DNA of 12,797 bases, from assembly GCA_026770615.1 (NCBI GenBank), contig MU631440.1:19889-32685 (forward strand), written 5' to 3'. Below, piece by piece: positions 7,495-12,797 of this stretch (its first letter is position 1; each line of letters begins with the position of its first letter). The position numbers and the translations under genes are program-made. Under the pieces are notes generated by a model. It ran no database searches. It was not told the DNA's origin and was given only the letters and a program-made list of their open reading frames with translations. The stretch comes from Pavlovales sp. CCMP2436. Its lineage: Eukaryota > Haptophyta > Pavlovophyceae > Pavlovales.

Positions 7495-7944
7495 GGGTCA
7501 AAATCCGAATTAGTGGCTAGTCAGGGTGGAATTCGACAAATGTCCGGTTGAAATCCTCCGGAGCAGCTCAGGAACCGGAGGTGGTGCCGCGGAGTTTGTT
7601 GCAGATTCGTGAATGGGGCACCAGTTTGTTGTAGATTCGTGAGTGGGGCACCGCCCCATTCACAAATCTGCAACAAACTCCGCGGCACCACTTCGGGAAC
7701 CATGACTTTCTTTTCGCTTCCGAACGCCGAGAATCGGAAATGTTACTTACACGAAGTATGTTGTCGACCCTAGAGGCACCTGGGAGGCACACGAGGTGGG
7801 CTCCGACCGTCGTGGAGGGATATATTCGACATCAGCTATATCGACACTTAGCGCGTAGAGGTGACCAATGTCTACTTCTTCGTCCCGGCCACCACTTTTC
7901 CCCCTTCCCAGTGCAGAATCGCGCCACTATTCGGATTTCGACCC
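7495..7944 (+). mobile_element. Small non-autonomous inverted-repeat element, copy A (450 bp)
   Basis: It begins GGGTCAAAATCCGAATTAG and ends CTATTCGGATTTCGACCC, about 22-bp inverted termini with minor gaps. Homology to copy B (10671-11060) starts and stops at these same termini, which fixes the boundaries. GCCG lies on both sides (7491-7494 and 7945-7948), a possible 4-bp target duplication. No coding potential is apparent. Internal features are a 39-bp-arm hairpin and a conserved distal half (GTCGACCCTAGAGGCACCT, CGACACTTAGCGCG). It lies only 18 bp from the right terminus of the 3.9-kb transposon. Confidence 0.85.
7581..7691. repeat. Hairpin with duplicated arm inside copy A
   Basis: Arms 7581-7619 and 7653-7691 are inverted repeats at 38 of 39 positions. 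The 33-nt loop is largely a second copy of the left arm's distal part: 30-bp tandem units 7593-7622 and 7623-7652 differ at two positions. The right arm can therefore pair with either unit. Confidence 0.9.
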
Positions 7945-8041
7945 GCCGGACTGCGACTGTCCCGGACTGAGAGTCTGGGAGGATCGAGTCAGGTAAATCT
8001 AACCAGTGTCAGATTACCTTGACAAGGCTGATCAGGCCGTT
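7945..8041. other. Short spacer, no gene seen
   Basis: About 97 bp between copy A and the next inverted-repeat element. It contains only short self-complementary pieces such as AATCT/AGATT around 7996-8015. No gene or element assignment. Confidence 0.5.
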
Positions 8042-9134
8042 CCAGTGCGCGCCTCCCGGGGACGAACGTTTAACTAGAAACTTAAAGACCACTGTGAGTT
8101 GCCATAGGCCAGATATTGCTTTTCTTTAGCAATACATTAAAATTATGGCAAATACATTGGCCCATATGTTTAAAAAAATCTTCGCTGCCTTATATTTAAA
8201 AAAATATGGCGGGCACGGCCTGAGAACTTAAACACTGAAGCACTGGTGAAAATAGTCGAGCGCGGGTGGACTCGGCGGCGGGCTCGGCGACAGCGGGCGC
8301 GGCGGTCTGCCAGGCGGTGATGCGAGTGCACTCAGACGGAGAGTAAAGGGGTCGAGTGCACGGCCGCGAGCTTGGCATCCACCGCCCGCCTTCGCGTCTC
8401 GCATCGCAGACAGTAGGCGTAGCGGGCCACGCTCGCCTTGCGGGTTGTTGCAATTGTAGTAAATATGAAAATAGGACTCACGGCGACATTTTTTCGGACT
8501 AAAGTGGGAATCGGACTCCCGGTCTGTTCGGTGCGGTTACACCAGGGGAGTACATGGGATCGCGGACAATAAGAACAGCGCTTTTTGAGGCTAAGGCTGA
8601 GTTTCTTAGCAAATTACATACAAACAATTGTTAAATTTTGGTTAAAATTACTATTGAAGGGCAAAAAAACAAGGCTCAGTTTCTTAACACGACGGTTTCT
8701 TATTGCCCGCGATCCCCTGTAGGGGTCCGCAACGTAAAAACTTCTTGAATGAGCTCTGTTATTGGATTTATCGGGAGCTCTCAGGTCGACGGTGCAGTCC
8801 GGCTGGACCTGCGGCAGCCGACCTTCAAGTTGGCGGAGCGACGGGACCGAGAAGGCGTGCTCCGACGGGTCCTGGGCCACGCTCATCCCCCCTCGTAGGC
8901 TGCGCCGCACTAAGCGTCGCGAGAGCACAGCCTGAGCAGCAACAGGTCGCGCACGTCTCGGAAATCCGATAACAGAGCTAAAATACGATTTGCACTGGCG
9001 ATGGGAACCCCTACTCCCCTGGTTACACGGAACGATGGCGGCCCGTTCGCTTGGAACCGATACGACAGCTGCACTCAGCGGCTCGTGTGTGAAAGATTCT
9101 AGTTAAACGTCCGTCCCCGGGAGGATCTCACTGG
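8042..9134. mobile_element. 1.1-kb inverted-repeat element with nested insertion
   Basis: Termini 8042-8079 and 9097-9134 are inverted repeats at about 34 of 38 positions, both starting CCAGTG when read inward and sharing CCTCCCGGGGACG, one base, then ACGTTTAACTAGAA. A second inverted pair lies within: 8541-8552 plus 8720-8768 against 8963-9023, including AGCTCTGTTATTGGATT against its complement with one mismatch. The left arm is longer because it holds about 400 extra bp and the mini-element at 8553-8719. No credible protein is encoded; 8090-8220 is AT-rich. No clear target duplication is visible. It could be a non-autonomous DNA transposon or the remains of a foldback element. Confidence 0.65.
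8551..8721. mobile_element. 167-bp mariner/Stowaway-like mini-element with TA duplication
   Basis: The element 8553-8719 has 23-bp inverted termini (CATGGGATCGCGGACAATAA at the left; the right complement begins CAGGGGATCGCGGGCAATAA), 21 of 23 matching, and is flanked by TA at 8551-8552 and 8720-8721. Removing it with one TA gives ACCAGGGGAGTAGGGGT, which is the exact reverse complement of the uninterrupted sequence at 9007-9023 in the opposite arm. The interior is AT-rich with an 18-bp direct repeat (8593-8610, 8671-8688; two mismatches). No coding potential. Confidence 0.85.
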
Positions 9135-9841
9135 ATTTAATTGTTGAAAAACACTTAGATGCAGGGATCCACCCCGAGCACACGGATACCGTCCCCACCG
9201 CTGATCAGTTCAGCCACACGACAATCGACGACTGACGACTCTCGACTGGCGCGCTGACCAACCTCCACTGCTCTCCATCTTGTCGTCTGAATTTGCAGCA
9301 CCGTCTGCGAGCGCGGCCCACCTTCGCGCATTTCAAACATTACTTCCTCGCTAGCCTGGCTCGCATGTGTTGAGCTTTTTTTTCCTGGGGGGCAAAAACC
9401 ACAAATATGCGCGGCTTATTTGCTAGCCCATTCTATCTCACCCCTTGACGGGGTTCTCGGGCGCAGGACTTTGGGTTGCGGGGTGTGGCGGGCTTCCTGG
9501 CTCATGTTTGTGTTTTGAAGATTGAACTTGCTGGCTCATGTTTGGTTTTAGGTTTTTGTCGTCCGAGTGGCGTGACAGCGTGGGTGACTGGCCGGTTCCA
9601 AGGGCCCGTTTGGTTGCTGAGCGCAGTGTGCGTGAGTGGTGCATGAATATGATGACGGACTTGTCATGGATCAGTGCGTGTATGCGTGACGGGCCTGCTG
9701 CGGAGTCGTGGTTTATGGCGGGACTGGCTGGTCCTGTTTTGGGTTCGGTGGGACTTACTCCTGGTAGCAACGAGTGCAGCCAACCAACCCCGGTGAAAAA
9801 ACTCGCGGCCGTTCTTGCAGGAGGACCGCACCAAACCAGCC
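9135..9841 (+). other. Region without a firm gene; possible 5' part of the downstream gene
   Basis: 9135-9490 shows nothing recognisable. A partial direct repeat, CTGGCTCATGTTTG, occurs at 9497-9510 and 9531-9544 (34-bp period). From 9538 a plus-strand frame is open to 10008 (SEWRDSVGDWPVPRARLVAE and onward), but it is a different frame from the gene at 9842. GTTCTTGCAG at 9811-9820 resembles a splice acceptor, so an upstream exon could join here. An overlapping minus-strand frame (9438-9917) is equally long, so coding status is open. Confidence 0.3.
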
Positions 9842-10864
9842 ATGGCCAAGGGGATCTGTGCGAGCGCGCGCCGGCGCTCATCCAGAGGCGGCTACGAGGC
9901 GCAGAAGGGCGGCACACAGAGCATCGTTCTGGCTGCTACTCGGCAGGCGCGCGAGGACGAGGGCGCGAGCCGGTACGTGCCGGCGGACATGCGCCCCGAG
10001 TGGTGTGACGACCACTACGAGCAGCGCGCCCTGAAATTGGCGGAGGAGGCCGCTGCTGGGGAGACGGCGGCGAACGCGCTGGTCGATGCTGCGGAGAAGC
10101 TAGAGTGGGAGGACCACCAGCGCGCAGAGTGGCGGCAGCGAACGCACAAGTACGAGGCCAAGAGACGTGAGCTCAGGGCGAGCGCCCAGCAGGCCTCTGC
10201 GCGCACCGAGCTGGTGGCGCTCATCGCCGTGGTGGATGGCAGAGCCCCCGATCCCGTGGTCTCTAAGTCGGTGGCGCGCATGGCGCAGCGCGACGCCCTC
10301 AAGTTGGCGGCAGTCCTGCTCGACATGTCCGAGAACGTCGGCGCCGAACGTACGGGCGCCGCGATGAAGAAGGCGACGGCCCGAACGGGCGGTGGCGATA
10401 TCCGACCTCACCCGTCGCCAAAAAACGAGCTCTTCAAGAGTTGGAGACGACTCGTCATCGTGGCGAGCTTCGCCCTCTTGAAGACGCTGGCGCGGCTGGC
10501 ACGCCTCAACGCTGCCACCAGCTCCGGCGCGTGCCACCCGCCCGCGCCGGCCGCGCACGGCGTAAATTTAAAATTAATGTCGCCTGTGGTCTCTGCTACA
10601 ACCCTTGAACGGCATGTCCAACTTCACGCAGTTATTGGCAATGTACCGCTGCTTACCGTCGAGTGCCCCTGGGTCAAAATCCGAATTAGTGGCCATTCCC
10701 GGGGGAAATTCGATAAAAAATCCGGTAGAAATCTTCCGGGGCAGCTCAGGAACCGGAGGTGGTGCCGCGGTGCCCCATTCACGAATCTACAACTAACTCG
10801 CGGTAGCACTTCGGGAATTATGACTTTCTTTTCGCTTCCGAACGCCAAGAATCGGAAATGCTAG
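9842..10864 (+). CDS. Hypothetical charged, coiled-coil-like protein; 3' end replaced by element sequence
   Basis: ATG at 9842 sits in a strong context (GCCATGG) shortly after a possible splice acceptor at 9820. The frame is open to 10864 (340 codons plus stop). Residues about 1-60 are basic with Gly. A long Ala/Glu/Arg-rich helical stretch follows (HYEQRALKLAEEAAAGETAA, WEDHQRAEWRQRTHKYEAKR), then MAQRDALKLAAVLLDMSEN. GC-rich coding-like sequence stops at about 10560, where AAATTTAAAATTAATG begins, and from 10671 the frame runs through copy B of the small element, so the last 60 or so codons are not native. No family recognised. It may be a truncated gene, a gag-like product or an open frame by chance in GC-rich DNA. 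Confidence 0.4.
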   Translation: MAKGICASARRRSSRGGYEAQKGGTQSIVLAATRQAREDEGASRYVPADMRPEWCDDHYEQRALKLAEEAAAGETAANALVDAAEKLEWEDHQRAEWRQRTHKYEAKRRELRASAQQASARTELVALIAVVDGRAPDPVVSKSVARMAQRDALKLAAVLLDMSENVGAERTGAAMKKATARTGGGDIRPHPSPKNELFKSWRRLVIVASFALLKTLARLARLNAATSSGACHPPAPAAHGVNLKLMSPVVSATTLERHVQLHAVIGNVPLLTVECPWVKIRISGHSRGKFDKKSGRNLPGQLRNRRWCRGAPFTNLQLTRGSTSGIMTFFSLPNAKNRKC

Positions 10865-11060
10865 TTACATTAAATGGGTTGTCGACCCTAGAGGCACCTG
10901 CGAGGCACACGAGGTGGGCTCCGACCGTCGAGGAGGGCTCTATTCGACATCAGCTATCGACACTTAGCGCGCAGGGGTGACCAATGTCTACTTCTTCGTC
11001 CTGGCCACCACTTTTCCCCCTCCCTAGTGCGGAATCGCACCACTAAATCAGTTTCGACCC
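10671..11060 (+). mobile_element. Small non-autonomous inverted-repeat element, copy B (390 bp)
   Basis: Same orientation and termini as copy A: starts GGGTCAAAATCCGAATTAG, ends AATCAGTTTCGACCC. It aligns to copy A throughout except for the central hairpin: after GGTGGTGCCGCGG it goes straight to TGCCCCATTCAC, lacking the left-arm units. No matching direct duplication is evident at the flanks (CCCCT left, CCAGG right). Confidence 0.85.
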
Positions 11061-11261
11061 CCAGGTTCATGAAGTCGATTTCAGCAGTTAAAAATATAAT
11101 GTTACCGAAGCCGCCCCTTTTGCACGCTTCGGAACTCATTTTGGAGGTGGGGCCATCGCCAAAGAATTTGTTATGTATAATTAGAAATCGACTGCATGAC
11201 GGAATTTCAATCGACTTTATAATTAGTGGGCGCAAAATGAAGCGAAAAGTATAGAATATAA
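11061..11261. other. AT-rich spacer with a 15-bp inverted repeat
   Basis: Markedly AT-rich against the neighbours. TCATGAAGTCGATTT (11067-11081) and AAATCGACTGCATGA (11185-11199) are inverted repeats with one mismatch, enclosing about 103 bp. No gene seen. This may be another short inverted-repeat element. Confidence 0.4.
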
Positions 11262-12324
11262 CGCGAACAGCTCCCTGCCTCTACAGCCTTGCCCGCCTTA
11301 GGCATCGTGCACGGAGGAGTCCCAATTGGAGACAACGACTTCATCCGGCTGCATCTTGACGACGTGTGGAAGAAGGTCGAGGCGGACGCACGCAGGATAC
11401 ACAAAACCTTGCGCGACCACCCGCAGCACCGACACCAGATGCTCACGCTCAGCACGCAGCACACCATCGACTAATGGCGGCAGCACGTGCACCCCGACCA
11501 CACGCTTGAGATCGCTCAGCGGATGGACGCCCTCATCACCGAGCTCTCGAACGACATCGCCGGCATCGATATCGACGCCGTGCCCCTCGGGCCCGAGCGC
11601 AAGCAACTCCCCATGCGATTAGGGGGGCTGGGCCTGCGCGCACGCGTGCAGCTCCGCAACGCAGCATACGCGAGCACGGTTGCAAAAGTCATCCCCCTCC
11701 TTGCACCCTCCCTTAATAACGCAGGCCAGACGGTTCCGGGCTACTATGCTACGCCGCACATCACACAGCTCATCGGCGCGGGCTCGTTCGACAATGGCTC
11801 CTACAACTTGGGGCCATTCCTCGCTTCGGGCTGCGCCGTCGCCAAGGGTGCATATGTAGCGTGGGCGGAGCTCCAAGCACGTGTAGCCCCCACTGGCAGC
11901 CTAACCCCCGCGTCAGGCCCCCTTGCGCAACCCTTCTCCTCTATGGGCGCCGGCATTCAAAAGCTCCAGCACGCCATTACCGCCCAGACTGAGGAGTCGG
12001 AGCACAAGTGCCTGAACGACAGGATTGAAGCCATGCCCCGCCCGCGCTCGCGCGAGGCCATTGTCTATCGCGCTGTTGATGAGTACTCACGTGCTTTCCT
12101 CACTGTCTTGCCCGGCGGTAAACAGACCAACATGTGCTCCGCAGAGTTCCGCGAATGCTACGTGCGCTATATCGCCGGCAACAGTCCTGCATGCCCCCCC
12201 CCCCTTCGTAGGACAGCAGCTGAACGTCTCTCTGCGCGGAGGCCCCCTCGACGCATATGGCGACATTGCCGTCGCCGCAGCGTGGACAGGCAACCAGGAG
12301 TCGATCTTCCGCCATGATTACGGT
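11262..12324 (+). pseudogene. Non-LTR-type reverse transcriptase protein, C-terminal fragment
   Basis: The frame opens at 11262 after a stop. LGIVHGGVPIGDNDFIRLHL corresponds to the segment following the RT catalytic block in LINE-like proteins; the catalytic palm with YADD is absent, so the element is 5'-truncated. After TAA at 11472-11474 (TID-stop-WRQH, where relatives as I recall them have an aromatic residue before W) the same frame continues through ERKQLPMRLGGLGLRAR, the conserved LPxxxGGLGLR motif, then about 200 residues of the thumb/C-terminal region. At a C11 run (12194-12204) the frame shifts by one. The shifted frame reads FVGQQLNVSLRGGPLDAYGD and ESIFRHDYG, as in the region preceding the nuclease-like C-terminus of such proteins. 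Sequence then enters the repeat unit at 12325 and stops at TAG 12346-12348. Confidence 0.75.
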
Positions 12325-12382
12325 CCTTCTTATCTACCACTCGAATAGAAAAGGACGGTCAGCGATATTGCCGATCCCAACA
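12325..12382 (+). repeat. 58-bp repeat unit terminating the RT fragment
   Basis: Bases 12325-12363 match 12695-12733 at 37 of 39 positions. Bases 12364-12382 (GATATTGCCGATCCCAACA) are identical to 12778-12796 and inverted relative to 12673-12691 with one mismatch. Its TAG at 12346 ends the RT frame, so it looks like an insertion or junction. Confidence 0.85.
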
Positions 12383-12581
12383 TATGGGTATGGTTCGAAT
12401 CGTGGTGGGAGTTTTCCTTTGCGCTTCTACGGGGCATCGAGAAGGTTCTACACGTCGGCATTCTGCACGGAGCGCGTACCCGCAGGAGCCCCCTGCGAGA
12501 TCAAAAGGCAGCCGCCACCAGGGTCAGGTGGCCGCACGAGACGACGTTTCGAGATGCAGAGCCACTGCGAGAAGGCATGAA

Positions 12582-12641
12582 GCTGAAGGAACAACAGCTA
12601 GAACAAACCAGGCTGAAGGAACAACAGCTAGAACAAACCGG
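12582..12641 (+). repeat. 30-bp tandem repeat, two copies
   Basis: Units 12582-12611 and 12612-12641 differ at one base. In the frame open from 12349 to the TAG at 12676-12678 they encode a heptad-like repeat, LKEQQLEQTR then LKEQQLEQTG, preceded by a Trp-rich stretch (NIWVWFESWWEF). That 109-codon open frame has no recognised homology and no clear start. Confidence 0.8.
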
Positions 12642-12672
12642 GTCGAACCTTACTCCATCGGAGATACCCTTA

Positions 12673-12796
12673 TGTTAGGATCGGCAATATCGGGCCTTCT
12701 AATCTACCACTCGGATAGAAAAGGACGGTCAGCGCGCTGACCGTCCTTTTCTATCCGAGTGGTAGATTAGAAGGCCCGATATTGCCGATCCCAACA
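12673..12796. repeat. 124-bp near-perfect palindrome
   Basis: Centre lies between 12734 and 12735 (AGCG|CGCT) with no spacer. The 62-bp arms match except at one pair (12677/12792). Each arm contains the 39-bp core shared with 12325-12363. The palindrome ends one base before the window ends. Confidence 0.95.
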
Positions 12797-12797
12797 C

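Noticed and set aside
7049..7513. Plus-strand open frame over the IS630-type transposase
   Set aside because: It is antisense to a recognisable transposase and runs through the terminal repeat; a shadow in GC-rich DNA.
7581..7691. CRISPR-like or satellite array
   Set aside because: Only two adjacent 30-bp units plus one inverted copy, no spacers; explained as a hairpin inside a mobile element.
7491..7948. GCCG as a target-site duplication of copy A
   Set aside because: A 4-bp GC-rich match can arise by chance and copy B shows no equivalent; kept only as a possibility.
12383..12420. tRNA-like T-arm (GGTTCGAATC)
   Set aside because: The flanking five bases on each side do not pair, and no acceptor or anticodon stem is found around it.

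Overview
The window looks like nuclear DNA of a GC-rich eukaryote. It has short GT-AG introns, a Ty1/copia-type retrotransposon end, two unrelated DDE transposases, a non-LTR-type reverse transcriptase fragment and several inverted-repeat elements, and no prokaryotic gene organisation. A unicellular alga (haptophyte-like or similar) would fit this composition and element mix, but that is inference and no host housekeeping gene is present to confirm it.

Layout, left to right. (1) 1-639 is the 3' end of a copia pol gene (RNase H), followed by a purine tract and a probable 3' LTR to about 912. (2) 955-3251, minus strand, is a decayed DDE transposase gene with one 76-nt intron, three in-frame stops, a duplicated splice donor and a Cys-rich tail. 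(3) 3562-7476 is a 3.9-kb DNA transposon bounded by 63-bp terminal inverted repeats (60/63 identical). It carries two convergent genes: on the minus strand a broken Tc1/mariner/IS630-type transposase (6142-7366), and on the plus strand a gene of unknown family (3640-6046) that gives an uninterrupted 680-residue protein if four GT-AG introns are removed. (4) 7495-7944 and 10671-11060 are two directly oriented copies of one small non-autonomous element with about 22-bp inverted termini. (5) 8042-9134 is another inverted-repeat element. One of its arms is split by a 167-bp mini-element flanked by TA duplications (8551-8721). (6) 9842 to about 10560 is a possible host-like or element-derived gene encoding a charged, coiled-coil-like protein, cut off where composition changes and copy B of the small element follows. 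(7) 11262-12324 is the 5'-truncated C-terminal part of an RT protein with a stop and a frameshift at a C11 run, ended by a 58-bp repeat unit. (8) The window closes with a 30-bp tandem repeat and a 124-bp near-perfect palindrome built from the same repeat unit.

The window is a nest of transposable elements. The most unusual item is the two-gene transposon: Tc1/mariner-type elements normally carry one gene, whereas here an intron-rich second gene lies inside the inverted repeats and looks intact by splice modelling while the transposase beside it is broken.
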